DNA of 64,000 bases from Gordionus sp. m RMFG-2023 (Eukaryota > Nematomorpha > Gordioida > Chordodea > Parachordodidae), in NCBI RefSeq assembly GCF_954871325.1, contig NC_088776.1, forward strand, positions 19,034,052-19,098,051. The letters are read 5' to 3'. Below the pieces are notes generated by a model. It did no database searches. It was given only the letters and a program-made list of their open reading frames with translations, and was not told where the DNA came from. A program made the position numbers and the translations under genes. Of the stretch, positions 49,001-57,585 are shown piece by piece. The first letter of the stretch is position 1. Each line of letters opens with the position of its first letter.

Positions 49001-50703
49001 AGGATTAATTGATCTTTGAAAGAAATAATAAATTGGAATATTTTTTTATCAGGTTCTTCGGATATCCTTTTCATAATGAATCATTTTTTATTGCCTGACT
49101 AATAATAAAAGAATTAAATTATTAAGATATTTCTAATGAAAAATTTAAAAATTCCTTAACTGTATGGATACTTTATCCTGTAGTATTGCCTAAGTGTGTG
49201 AAAGGGCTTTCATCTATGAATTTGATCATGGTAGACAAATAAATTTTAGAATAAATAATTTAACAAACTTAATGTTCATAAATATTCATTTACCTTAGAC
49301 ATCGGAGTGGATTCCCCCATATATCAAAATATGAAAAAGAATCAAGGGTGAATAAAATCTTTTCAAAAAAAAAATACAGCCCAAAGGATCAAAGAAATGA
49401 ATGATTTATGGAAACATTTTATAATATGTAAAAATATAGGTTGTATTATATTTGTGTGACAAATTTAAAATATAATATAAATCACAATAAAAAAATCACC
49501 TTTTTATATATCATTTATAATAATATAAAAAATTATAATGCCCAACCCCCCCCCCTCACAAAATTTTTGGCATACTACTTCAGTCAGTAATGCCAGTGGA
49601 TAATTTTAATTAGTTTCTAACACATAATAAAATCATAATACTACTTTGAGGAGGCAGTATAACATGATAATGAATGTTTTCACCCTCTAGTTATGGATAC
49701 AACAGAGCTATGCTAATTAATTTGCAAATTATTTTGTAAAATGAGAATATAAATAAGTTATTTTAACAATTTTTGCAACTAAAATAATTTTATTTATGAA
49801 TAAATTAAATACAGAAATTCTCTATCAAATGAGCAAAGCACCATATTAAATATTTATATTTCATAAATATTTATTATTTTTGCACCTACTTAAGTTTAGT
49901 TGTTGATGTTAAAATAAATAAACACAAGCTAAATCCCAAATAAAAAATTAACAATTAAATTGTTACCCTGGAGATAATATTGTTCCTTTATCCATGACCT
50001 ATCATACCCAACATTATGACCAATAATTAATTTATGATCTTGATTATTGCTCTGATTTGACTCCATTGGTATCATATTTTCTGAAGTTGGATCAGAATGC
50101 CAAGAAAAATTATTATCAAAAAGAGGACTACACCAAGAATACCTAATAATATTTATTTTTTTACTATTAAGTTTTATTACCATGCATTGGGTGATAATGC
50201 AATGGCCATAGTGGGGAGATTTCCAGGATCTTTTAAGCACACCTCAACATCAAATATTAATGCTTTATCATTAGGTGCCATGACAGTTTCAACATTATTG
50301 TTTATATATTTTGTCCATCCTGCTAACAAAAATCTTAAAACACATATAATCCTAATAAAATACATTTTAGGAGCCATTTATTTGGTAAAGAGGGTATATC
50401 TGATGTTAAAAATTCATTACACAAATTTTTATATGAATCTGATTGTTGTTTAGCAATATGAAATATATGCTCATCAATATTTTTATATATTTCAGGCAAA
50501 CTAAAATTAATATTAGTGCTCTCCTTAACATTGTTTAGTGCAATTCCATGTAATTTAAGTTCAGACTTATGTAGTTGTATATTTTCTTTCTCTTCTAAAT
50601 ATTGAACAAGATCTTTATCAAATAAACTTTTCCTTATATTTTCAGGTATCATCTCAATAAAAAATGGATTCAATCGTAATTTTACTAGAGAAAATCTCAC
50701 CAT
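24818..50703 (-). CDS. POLG: Mitochondrial DNA polymerase gamma, catalytic subunit (16 exons)
   Basis: Replicates and proofreads mitochondrial DNA in the matrix. Exons, 5' to 3': 50703-50364, 50322-50181, 50142-49967, 47323-47021, 46846-46661, 45950-45911, 45266-45156, 41490-41172, 39492-39192, 37457-37081, 36936-36589, 36420-36249, 36115-35912, 35499-35273, 33473-33288, 25006-24818. All junctions are GT-AG and phase-consistent, giving 1206 residues (human POLG 1239). Seen: ExoI FDVEVC (D138, E140), ExoII GHNVGYD (D208), ExoIII YCARD (D351), motif [10 protein letters not shown] (D905), motif B R959..K963..Y967..Y971, motif C IHDEV (D1104). The start ATG has G at -3 and +4 and opens a short basic, presequence-like N terminus. 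No internal stop: it looks functional. Boundaries of exon 4 (3' end), exon 9 (5' end) and the C terminus are the least certain. Confidence 0.93.
25124..27212 (+). mobile_element. Hermes/Ac-like hAT transposon, 2.1 kb, in POLG intron 15
   Basis: Ends TAGAGGTGGGCGCGGGCC and, inverted, TATAGGTGGGCACGGGCC. The 8-bp target-site duplication atcgaagt is exact (25116-25123, 27213-27220). The plus strand encodes [20 protein letters not shown] (Hermes-type DNA-binding region), then [13 protein letters not shown] and CHILNNI (core), then [19 protein letters not shown] (dimerisation domain). Several in-frame stops and shifts interrupt it, so it is inactive. Opposite in strand to POLG. Confidence 0.88.
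27425..28791. mobile_element. GGTAAC-ended element, 1.37 kb, non-coding
   Basis: Near-perfect terminal inverted repeats of about 29 bp beginning GGTAACTAACGGTATCTCGG. Exact 8-bp target-site duplication cattttct (27417-27424, 28792-28799). No transposase. The right half is an A+T-rich minisatellite. An 8-bp duplication suggests hAT or P superfamily, but GG at the tip is not typical of either. Lies in POLG intron 15. Confidence 0.85.
28190..28680. repeat. A+T-rich minisatellite inside the GGTAAC element
   Basis: Repeated blocks of tcaagaaaaaatcttaattc, tctagtatattatgattata and ataattgaaaattt in variable order. Confidence 0.75.
29279..29496. mobile_element. Palindromic MITE, TAGTGTTGTTAAACGG family, copy 1
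   Basis: Ends TAGTGTTGTTAAACGG inverted at both sides, 218 bp. Flanking octamers gttgtcag and gttattag match 6/8. Related copies: 61940-62155 (whole), and end fragments near 40986 and 48918. In POLG intron 15. Confidence 0.8.
29805..29940. repeat. Purine-rich tract
   Basis: About 135 bp of mostly A and G on the plus strand (gagagagagag, then aggggagagaaggcaatg). No gene or known element seen in it. Confidence 0.5.
30268..33003 (+). mobile_element. hAT transposon copy B, 3' truncated, in POLG intron 15
   Basis: Begins CAGAGTTGGGCAGTATC and has subterminal GTATCT/AGATAC repeats as in copy A (15820). Plus-strand coding fragments: [19 protein letters not shown] (31346-31531), then [18 protein letters not shown], then [14 protein letters not shown] and [18 protein letters not shown] (31923-32162), then C-terminal pieces to 32800. 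It carries the N-terminal half that copy A lost, but the right terminal repeat is missing: similarity to copy A stops near 33003. Multiple stops. Confidence 0.85.
33288..33473 (-). CDS. POLG: POLG exon 15 (polymerase motif C)
   Basis: Residues 1083-1144. Contains [20 protein letters not shown] then EVRYLV (catalytic D1104), and [20 protein letters not shown]. Donor GTATTA comes right after DLPM; the open frame past it is intron. Confidence 0.94.
33474..35272 (-). other. POLG intron 14 with a piggyBac remnant
   Basis: 1.8 kb. Apart from the piggyBac piece at 34593-35200 it is A+T-rich with no recognised element. A plus-strand frame at 33527-33739 has no recognisable features. Confidence 0.6.
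34593..35200 (-). mobile_element. Internally deleted piggyBac copy in POLG intron 14
   Basis: Begins CCCTTTATCAC next to a TTAA target (34589-34592). The first 150 bp match the element at 53114 (including ggcatgaaataaaa). 34932-35100 matches the same element near 54300-54470 (tattatggcctg block). It is therefore a deletion derivative of the 53114-54848 family. The far end is not defined. Confidence 0.7.
35273..35499 (-). CDS. POLG: POLG exon 14
   Basis: Residues 1007-1082. Contains [32 protein letters not shown] and [20 protein letters not shown]. The mammalian segment after TKG (about 45 residues in human) is almost absent here, leaving a short RKVETERGK link. Confidence 0.93.
35912..36115 (-). 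CDS. POLG: POLG exon 13 (polymerase motif B)
   Basis: Residues 939-1007. Contains [20 protein letters not shown] then ARIYGAG, the fingers O-helix with conserved R959, K963, Y967 and Y971, then LLMQFNHKF and the ATKG block. Ends in phase 1. Confidence 0.94.
36249..36420 (-). CDS. POLG: POLG exon 12 (polymerase motif A)
   Basis: Residues 882-939. Contains [32 protein letters not shown] (catalytic D905) and [13 protein letters not shown]. Ends in phase 1. Confidence 0.94.
36589..36936 (-). CDS. POLG: POLG exon 11
   Basis: Residues 766-881. Contains [49 protein letters not shown] and [10 protein letters not shown], closely matching the human block that leads into the palm. Confidence 0.93.
37081..37457 (-). 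CDS. POLG: POLG exon 10
   Basis: Residues 640-765. A poorly conserved spacer segment rich in N, S and Q, then [19 protein letters not shown], matching human DIPGCWFFKLPHKDGNSCN just before the polymerase fingers and palm. Phase 0 at its end. Confidence 0.9.
37458..39191 (-). other. POLG intron 9 with a hAT insertion
   Basis: 1.7 kb. Besides the element at 38125-39061, a segment at 37730-38110 carries repeated tagttgactaa and ttagtcga motifs in both directions, probably another decayed palindromic element. Confidence 0.55.
38125..39061. mobile_element. hAT-like element, 937 bp, in POLG intron 9
   Basis: Ends AAGGGACCTAAACC and, inverted, TAGGGACCCGGAGTGAAC, with ggttcag/cggttca subterminal repeats like those of 20895-21707. 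Flanking octamers gttcggag and gttcgaaa match 6/8. A short plus-strand peptide remnant lies at 38540-38660. Confidence 0.6.
39192..39492 (-). CDS. POLG: POLG exon 9
   Basis: Residues 540-640. Contains [33 protein letters not shown] and WGYLVPG, matching the human spacer ([40 protein letters not shown]). The acceptor ATGATCAG at 39493-39494 is chosen because it gives phase 0; a G-ended acceptor near 39530 would not fit the phase of exon 8. Confidence 0.9.
40057..40341. mobile_element. MITE, 285 bp, in POLG intron 8
   Basis: Ends TAGAGGTCTGCA and, inverted, TAGAAGTCTACAAGGTG; interior AGCCCA/TGGGCT palindromes. Flanks atatatat on both sides (40049-40056, 40342-40349) in TA-rich DNA. Distantly like the 25124 element's ends. 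Confidence 0.7.
40573..41155. mobile_element. TAGGGCTGTGC-family MITE copy B, beside POLG exon 8
   Basis: Starts TAGGGCTGTGCCGAAATTAA and matches 23693-24321 in blocks (gttatattatctgcaacaag; catatggcagaaaagttt; tattttgactaaaa). A fragment of the TAGTGTTGTTAAACGG MITE lies within it near 40986. The right terminal repeat is missing; recognisable similarity fades about 20-30 bp short of the exon 8 splice donor. Confidence 0.6.
41172..41490 (-). CDS. POLG: POLG exon 8
   Basis: Residues 433-539. Starts [13 protein letters not shown], nearly identical to human YKEDPWLWDLEWD, then a variable lysine-rich and acidic linker as in other animal POLGs. The donor GTATGC lies only about 20-30 bp from transposon-derived sequence in intron 8. 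Confidence 0.9.
41759..41940. mobile_element. Left-end fragment of the TAGAGGTGGGC hAT family
   Basis: TAGAGGTAGGCATAGGC followed by gattgggcgcgacgagc, matching the left 100 bp of the 25124-27212 element. No right end. In POLG intron 7. Confidence 0.5.
42280..43636 (+). mobile_element. hAT transposon, 1.36 kb, in POLG intron 7
   Basis: Ends CAGGGATGGGAACCAG and, inverted, CAGGGATGTGAACC. The 8-bp target-site duplication taataaag is exact (42272-42279, 43637-43644), so insertion was fairly recent. The plus strand encodes [15 protein letters not shown], then an open block at 42948-43286, then [19 protein letters not shown] (dimerisation domain). The N-terminal half is deleted and a few stops occur. 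The last two blocks are separated by 36 bp that starts GT and ends AG. Confidence 0.9.
43645..45155 (-). other. Rest of POLG intron 7
   Basis: A+T-rich. 43990-44310 has inverted GCAATGGGCGG and CCGCCCACTCAATG blocks with other CCCGCTC-type motifs, suggesting a decayed palindromic MITE about 320 bp long. No coding sequence. Confidence 0.45.
45156..45266 (-). CDS. POLG: POLG exon 7
   Basis: Residues 396-433. Encodes [20 protein letters not shown] then [13 protein letters not shown], matching human [20 protein letters not shown] then MDLANDACQLLSG. Donor GTATAT leaves phase 2. Confidence 0.88.
45911..45950 (-). CDS. POLG: POLG exon 6, 40-nt microexon
   Basis: Residues 383-396. Encodes [12 protein letters not shown] plus split codons at both ends, matching human VSYLPVNQNWER. 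Acceptor ACAATAG, donor AAGGTACAT. It joins the phase-1 end of exon 5 to the phase-2 start of exon 7, which strongly supports it. Confidence 0.85.
45951..46660 (-). other. POLG intron 5
   Basis: 710 nt between the microexon and exon 5. A segment near 46160-46310 (aaggtgggcag; cccacccactcatgaaa) looks like an eroded palindromic element. Confidence 0.4.
46661..46846 (-). CDS. POLG: POLG exon 5 (exonuclease motif III)
   Basis: Residues 321-383. Contains [13 protein letters not shown] (ExoIII, Y347 and D351) and [14 protein letters not shown], matching human CPHPVTLAGMLEMG. The acceptor has a run of eight T. Confidence 0.92.
47021..47323 (-). CDS. POLG: POLG exon 4
   Basis: Residues 220-321. 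Contains [14 protein letters not shown] and [13 protein letters not shown], matching human FLDTMSMHMAISGL and VNSLAEVHRLYVG. The 3' end is ambiguous: donor GTAAAG after 47021 is preferred, but GTATTG after 47000 keeps the same phase and would add seven residues. Confidence 0.88.
47324..49966 (-). other. POLG intron 3 with a hAT remnant
   Basis: 2.64 kb. It holds the hAT remnant at about 48383-49610 and a TAGTGTTGTTAAACGG-family end fragment near 48918. The remainder is A+T-rich without recognised features. Confidence 0.6.
48383..49610 (+). mobile_element. hAT remnant in POLG intron 3
   Basis: A G-rich left part (actggggggggg) and C-rich right part (ccccccccctcac) bracket it. At 49190-49340 the plus strand gives CERAF, then [14 protein letters not shown] and SEWIPPY, matching the C-terminal region of ZNF862-type hAT transposases. 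Stops and small indels are present. Exact ends and target duplication were not resolved. Confidence 0.55.
49967..50142 (-). CDS. POLG: POLG exon 3 (exonuclease motif II)
   Basis: Residues 161-220. Starts YSWCSPLF and contains [20 protein letters not shown], matching the animal ExoII block (VVGHNVSFDRAHIREQYL in human). Ends in phase 1. Confidence 0.92.
50143..50180 (-). other. POLG: POLG intron 2, 38 nt
   Basis: GTAATA...ATTATTAG, 38 nt. Required by frame: it joins TG to G TAT, giving W-Y-S-W as in human WYSW. Very short for an animal intron. Confidence 0.85.
50181..50322 (-). CDS. POLG: POLG exon 2 (exonuclease motif I)
   Basis: Residues 114-161. Contains GWTKY and [10 protein letters not shown], the ExoI motif with both metal-binding acids (D138, E140), and ends SPNAW. 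It follows a 41-nt intron and precedes a 38-nt intron. Confidence 0.92.
50323..50363 (-). other. POLG: POLG intron 1, 41 nt
   Basis: GTATTT...TTGTTAG, 41 nt, with stops in the reading frame. Removal joins K-S-G-W-T-K-Y (human A-E-G-W-T-R-Y). Confidence 0.8.
50364..50703 (-). CDS. POLG: POLG exon 1
   Basis: Residues 1-114. Starts [18 protein letters not shown], a basic amphipathic stretch running straight into the LRxNP-type start of the conserved domain, so the presequence is unusually short. Ends in phase 1 (AAA T) at donor GTATTT. An upstream coding exon cannot be excluded. Confidence 0.85.
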
Positions 50704-53109
50704 TTCCAAAAATTTTAAATATGTTTAATGAATGAATGTTTACTAAATTTAAGTAACCATGCATCGGGCCCATATCTAACACTCCCTCACTCATGAAATA
50801 TATGTTATCATTGCCGTCTTTATCTCATAATACTGGAGACCAAATGAGAGAATTAATAATGAATCTTAAATTAAATTTAAAAAAATCAAAAGCTTCTAAA
50901 CTTTGGCAAGATAAAAAATGTTGTATCCTTTGAAACTAACTAATTCAAGAATTAATTATTATTTTAAATGATATAAAAATTAATAAATATTTAACTATTA
51001 ACTATTTTTTAAAGATTATATAGCTTTCGGTATAAAAAACTGTCAATTTATTATTTTTTTGAAGGTTATTTCTTTTAATTTTAAAATTTATAAAGCGTCA
51101 ACTGGTCGAAAAAGTAAAATGACCACATTTATTAAAATGCACAATTTTAAGTAATTTTTGTTTTTAATAATAAAGATTCAAAAAATCTTGCCTCAATGTA
51201 GCATGAAAGTTCCAAAAATTTTCGGACCGCCTATAAAAGTTCTAAAGGCTTCCTACGGTATGGGGTAGAATAAAGCAATCATTTTCTAAACAAATTATAG
51301 AATCAATCTAGTGCGCTAGAATAAGAATGGCATCCTTTTGTAAAAAATGGCTCTAAGATTGTTGAGTTATGAGATGTGGATGAGAGCTAATAGTTAAAAG
51401 TGGTAACAGGTGACTAAAAAAAATATCTTATGGTGTTGCAAATTATGATGCTTAGGATCGCGAAAAGAAGATAATTATATTTGTAGAGAGAAACTTTAAT
51501 TAAGGTCAATTTATTTATTTAATATCTTTCTATTTTCATAATTTACAATGGCACAATATATATTTATTATCCAATTTACTTGTGATCCTAATCAGGACTA
51601 AGGTAAGTTGAAATAGCTCTGGCTCGAGTCATTTTAGTTGAACAATTAACCCGACTTATGAGTCGTACCCCTGACCCCTTTCGTAATTTTTTACAATAAC
51701 TTTGATAAACTGATGTTTTTTTTAACTTTTTCTAATAAAATATGATGTAAACTGATTTATCATAATTTCCAATTATTATTTAAAAACACCCAATTTTTGT
51801 AGAACTGAAAAACTCATCATTATTTAGACTCGTACTTATATAAAAGAAAAAAACCAGAAAATAATGTTTTTTTTTGAGCCAAGTCGTCGACAGCCGCAAT
51901 TAAAATTAAGTATGAATAATTCTAACTTGGGCCAAAGCCGACTGACCAGACTTGCGAGTCAGACTCTTAAGCTGACTCATGAGTTCAAGATATGAATTAG
52001 CTTGTTAGTTTTTTGATTATTTGTGTTAATATATAAATTTTGCATATTTTTTACTTTGTAAAAAATGACCTTTTTGTAAAAATTCTTTCTTTTAAATTTA
52101 TTTAATGACCTTTTTTCCTAATTTTCGTAAATGTTAAATGTTAATTTAATTTAAGGACGAATTTGTTAAAAATTAACCTTAAATTATATATATGTAAATA
52201 GTATTAAAATAATAATATATATAGTTGTAAAATTTTCAATATCTTCAGTAGTAATAGTAATAAAAATAAAAGATAATTAAAATAAAATAAATTTTTTACT
52301 TTTTTTTTTCCTGCCTTCCATGAAAATAACAATTTGTGCGCAAATTTACCAAATATATAATAAAAATAAGGCATATATAACCTACCCATATAATAAATTC
52401 GATTTGACTCTACGACTCTGACTTACTTATATTGACCCAGCCAAACCTGATTCACCACGGTTGCTGGGAATACAATTTAGAATAAAGATTTATGGAACGA
52501 AAAAATAATAATTTTTTTAAAAGAACTTAATATTTCTTTGGATAAAATCGGGATCAATTTTGACTAGAATCTCTAGGCGTTTGGAATTCCCATTCCTCTT
52601 TTCTTTTATTGAATTCTACGATTAAAAATGAATTTTAAAAAAAATCTAACCAAAAATTATTTACGATTCAAATTTTTCCAATAGGTAGGCTAAATTTTTA
52701 AAATTTGGTTTAGAGACAGAAAAATAGGCCTAAATCCTGATATATTATTTTTATTATTTTACATTATAATTGAAAAGGTTTAAATTAGTTTATTTAATTT
52801 TCTAAATGTTTGATAATAGTTCATATCATATTTATAAAGAGGATAACAGATATAAACCCAACATAAAATATTAGAGTAATTGTATAAATATAGAACTATT
52901 AATTCTAAACAAATAATTATAACTCACCATTCTACTCAGGGTTGCGACGTGTGAGCGTTTATTCTATGTAGATACAATTGTGACTATACCAAAAAAAACG
53001 CATGTCTTTAAAAGTATTATGCCTGAAAATATGGCTTTTTAAATTTATTTTAAAAATAGTTATTTTTATTGCAAATATAACTTACGGACTATTATGAATT
53101 ATGCTTTAT
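50704..53109. other. POLG upstream region, no gene seen
   Basis: Would contain the POLG promoter and 5' UTR; no motif stands out. 51590-52470 has scattered gactcgtac, gagtcagact and gactctacgactc motifs in both orientations, suggesting an old palindromic element. Confidence 0.4.
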
Positions 53110-53113
53110 TTAA

Positions 53114-54848
53114 CCCTTTATCACATGATGTTTGCAATAAGTTAGAAAAAAATCTCGGGTATTCCCTTTGACATATTAATCGATAATTGATCAAAAAAAA
53201 ATTTTTTTATTTTTATATTTTTTTTATTTTGACCATAATAATGTATGTTACATATAAGTCACAAATTATATTTAACAAGCAATTTATTGTATTTTATATA
53301 TTGGTATGAAATAAAATAAAACAATTTTTATTTGCATGGAAACATAGTGCACATTGACATTTCGAGCATTTCACATGTGTAACACCTTTACATAGTGAAT
53401 TTTTGCACCTTTGACGATTATTCATCCACTCTGAGAAATGTCCAATTTGATCCGTGCGAATATCTGTGGACGGTACGAAAGACATAGGCCCCCTTCTTTT
53501 TTTATCTAAATGAAAATATTATAAAATAATAAATAAATAATCACCTTCTATTAAATTTTCGACCATAGAAGAAGGACGTCCGCGTTTCAATTCTATTTTA
53601 GCTTCAACTTGACACATTGTTGAGGCTACTTCTTGGCGAATGGGACACGCTATATTTAGTATTTTCTTGGTTTTGCGGTCATATCGTTCAATATGTCTCT
53701 GGGGTAATTTCCCGTATAATGTTGACAAAAAGGTTACCGTTTTTTTATTTTTCCATACTAAGGATGTTATATCTACCCCTTCAATATTTGCCATGTATTC
53801 AAAGGATGACTCTCTGATCTCTTTTTTCATTTCGATCTCTGTAGGAAGCTTACAATTTGGGATTTCCTCCTTACAGTACCAAGACTGTATATACCTATAA
53901 ATATACTTGAAAAATTAAATATATAATAGATTTATTATGTCTCTTTTTGCCAAATATATCAAAAGGTTTATTGAGGTGTAGTAATTATCAAAATATAGCT
54001 TAAAATTTTGATTTATAGGTATTGTTCGGCTTAGACGTACAACAATATTGCTGGACACTCCTAAATCTGGTTCTGTTGTTGGTCTTTTTTCAGAATCATT
54101 TTCTGCCCATAATTTAGTTCAAAATCATAGGCAAATCCTGATACACAGCATAGAATGAAGAATTTAAAGCCCCATTTGTGAGGTTTCCTTGGCATATATT
54201 GTTTTAAATGTATACGAGCCTCGGTTGAGCAAATTTGCTCATCGATTGATAAGCATTCCTCTTTAGGAATTGTACGAAACCTATCTTGAAAGTGTTTAAC
54301 AATTGAGACTACTTTTATAAGCCTATTATGGCCTGGTTGACCTTTTGCTATAGAATTAATATTGTCATAAAATAAGGAATGGATCGAATGCTTTCAAATG
54401 TGGTAGTCATAGTCTTTTTTATAAGATCATTGCCAATTACATCTTTCCAATAGTCTCTTATGGACGGTAATTGGACAATCGACATGAGTTTATTATTCCC
54501 AATGAATTTCCTTAACTCCATTATAGAAATATTTATAGGTTTGTTAATATTTTTTATTGCTGCATATTTGGTTGATTCGAGAACTACTAAATCTAGGAAG
54601 TTATCATTCAAAAAATATGATGAACATTGATATGGAGTATGTAAAGCCAGTATCTCGCTGGATAAAGTGGACTTTCCATTGAATTTTAGATAATTTTTAG
54701 GGATATTTAAATTTTTTTCCTTCCTTAATATATCTTATCGTCTATTTATAATAGTAAAATTATCTGAAAATGTTGAATTATCATCCTCATTATCGTGGTC
54801 ATCTTCTAAAAAGCTATCATCAGAAGAATAATCAGATGAAGAAATCAT
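53114..54848 (-). mobile_element. piggyBac transposon, decayed
   Basis: A TTAA target at 53110-53113 is followed by CCCTTTATCACATG, a piggyBac-type end. Minus-strand coding from ATG at 54848: acidic N terminus (SSDYSSDDSFLEDD), then LPSIRDYW, RTIPKEECLSIDEQICS (first catalytic D), KLYFDNYYTS (second catalytic D), VWKNKKTVTFLST, and a C-terminal cysteine finger (CKNSLCKGVTHVKCSKCQC). Several stops and shifts break it, and the GGVD region with the third catalytic D is missing. The far terminal repeat was not found. Confidence 0.85.
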
Positions 54849-57585
54849 TTTAGTGTCATATATGTAACGTACATATATTATCGATTAAAAAATTTTTAAT
54901 TAATTTTTTTTTTAATTATAAAAACGGAAAATAATATAGGAATATTTTAGTTATCTGGTTCATATTTTTTGAAAAATAATAGCAAAGTTTAATATTGATA
55001 AATTAAAATTACAAAAAATGTCAATTTTGAAATATAGGGAACAGCTGACATTAAATACTCGTACTTCAAATAAATATAAGAATTTCTATTTAAAAAATTG
55101 ATTTTTATATAAAAGGAATGTTACTTATAAGATACAATATAAATTTTCGCGCCAAAATAATTTACGCGGTAAAATAGGTCAGAAAATTCACTATGTGATT
55201 GATTAGTAGTCATATGTAGGGATCATTTTTTTATATTATTTTATTAAATAAAATATCTAAAGATGATTTAGTTTTTTTTTAAAAAATCGAATAATACAAT
55301 TATTCTTATGAAAGTAAATGGTCCAATTTTCTCTGTTTGGACTACTATTCAAACAAAACCGTGGCAGCGTAGTCTCTAGAATCAATTCTGTGGTTTAATT
55401 TGGCCTAGGCAATTGGCCAAATTTCTTAAATATATTTTTCGTTATATTTATATTATCTTTAATAATTAACATCATATTCTTTTTTCCATAATTTAGTTAA
55501 AATTGTTCCTACACTCCTTTTTTTAAATGATAGTTTTATTATATTTTAATCAGAGACCTACTGCTTTTTTTTATTTAGAGATATTTAAAAGTTTAGTTTT
55601 TTTTTAAAAGTTTAGTTTTTTTAAAAAAATTATGGGGTGCACATAAAAATAATTTTAAAAAAGGATTAATCTCTTTATTTCGTTATAATTAGTATACTAA
55701 CAAATATTTTATCAACTTTAAATTTACCTAATATTAAAAATAATCTTAGGGGATATTCAAAAATAAAAATAAATTAGAAGGGTACTAATTTTTACTTTAG
55801 TAGGTGCACAACAACTCTTTTCCCGTTCTTATCATATTTTATTATTTGTTTATAATAATGATAGATATTGAAAACCAAAATATAAATCAGTTCGGGCCAC
55901 GGTCCCGTTCGTTTGGTCCCCAGTTCGGTTTGGCCTTTACATTGTGGATTACCAGTTTAGTTTGGTTTTTGATCATTGGTTCTAGACCGAACCGAACCAT
56001 GATTTTCACCAAATTATTCGATTCGATATTCTAGAGACCTACTATAAAGCCATTAATGAATAATGTAGCATAATTGTTTAATTTTTTTTATAAACAACTC
56101 TCTTTAATCACATAATCAAATTTAAGTAACAAATTATATAATTACTTTTACCCTAACATTACTTCGTAAACAACAATAAATTAAGTATTCTTTCTATGTA
56201 TTATTAATTAGAATTCATTAATGGAATATGCGTGTTAGAAATATTAATATCATAATTTATTACTTCGGAGAAATCGATAGTAGAGTAGAGTCGTAATGTC
56301 AATATGAAATCTTAGATCGCGATAGTTATACTTATAATTTACATTTCCAAAAATTATATAGGAAAAATATGAATTAGAAATAAATGTTAAAATTGCAAGT
56401 TAATAGGAAATCCAAATAAAAATGCACACTAGATTTAAAATAATATTTTATTTATACAAAATTTTTTAAGTTTTAGATTGTAGGAACAGTGACATAACTT
56501 CGATGCTTCTAGCAAGAAGAAATACTGTTACATTCGTCCGGTATTAAGCTTCATATCGGTTAGATTTCTAAAATAAGGACATGTTAAAATGTTGCATAAA
56601 AAGTCATAGGTATTTGAGTTATTGTAAATCTATTAGATCGGTATATATGATAGCATCAAAGGGTGCATAGATATCATATTTTGGTCATTTTGAATATAAT
56701 TTATTATTTATTATCATTAAATTAACTGGTATATTAAATAATTAGTAGTTAATAATCTGATTTCAAATGTGGTAGCCACAACTATTTTGAAACTTTTGCT
56801 TTTATAAAGTTGTAAATAGTGGGGTTATTAGTCTTGAAATTGAAGGCACTGATTTAAAAAAAAAAGTTTCAAAAAATTGCTATTGTTCTAATCTCATATG
56901 CGTACAAAATAAATATTAGCCAATCTAACGATATCTGTTTATTTTACAACTGGATATAAACTAAGGTATGATCTGGTTTAAGATGAGTCTATATGAGATG
57001 ATGGTTAGACAAACATTTATTATATACCATTCTGAAAATAATATGATAGTAGATACCGAGAAAACTAAAAGCTTTGATGTAATCAAAGTATATCTACTAA
57101 ATCTTCCCGAGACTAGGTATTGGCTATTAAAGTTTGGTATTGGCTAGATTTCATTCGGGTTAGATTATTTTTTTTGCTAACTTTGATTTACTTCATTTTA
57201 CCGGAACCAGGTATAGGCTAAGACTAAAGGTTTTATCTATATGAGATAGCTATGGCTAAATTAATTTTCATTAATAAATATATTTTACTTGATTTCTCAT
57301 AAACTAGATGAAAACTAAAACCTAATGTGACTTAGGGCTAATATATATGAGATGGCTAAGATATCATATAAATATTCTCCTACTTATTCATATTTTACAT
57401 GTTAAAAATTGTTTTAATTATAGCACCTAGATATATAATATATTATAATAACTATTAAAACATTCCTCAGTGATTATCTTATAACTATATAATTGATTTA
57501 AATATTTACACATTATTTTATATAATTTTCAATCTTGTTGCTCATTGGAATTAAATAAAAACCGATATAATAGTTATAAGGAATA
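54849..57585. other. Gene-free A+T-rich stretch
   Basis: No gene seen. 55887-56040 contains gaccgaaccgaacc and ggccacggtcccg motifs like hAT subterminal repeats. 56950-57370 holds a loosely repeated block containing tatatgagat near 56990, 57238 and 57347. Confidence 0.4.

Noticed and set aside
50097-50453. 118-residue plus-strand open frame
   Set aside because: It is the shadow of POLG exons 1-3 on the other strand.
50710-50830. Upstream ATG in another frame giving MSEGVLDMGPMHG
   Set aside because: It runs out of frame with the POLG motifs and stops within 50 codons. No splice arrangement linking it to POLG was convincing.
53617-53900. Two plus-strand open frames of 66 and 86 residues
   Set aside because: Both are antisense to the piggyBac transposase remnant.
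55551-56040. Transposon bounded by agagacctact at both sides
   Set aside because: The two copies are in direct, not inverted, orientation and no target duplication was found.
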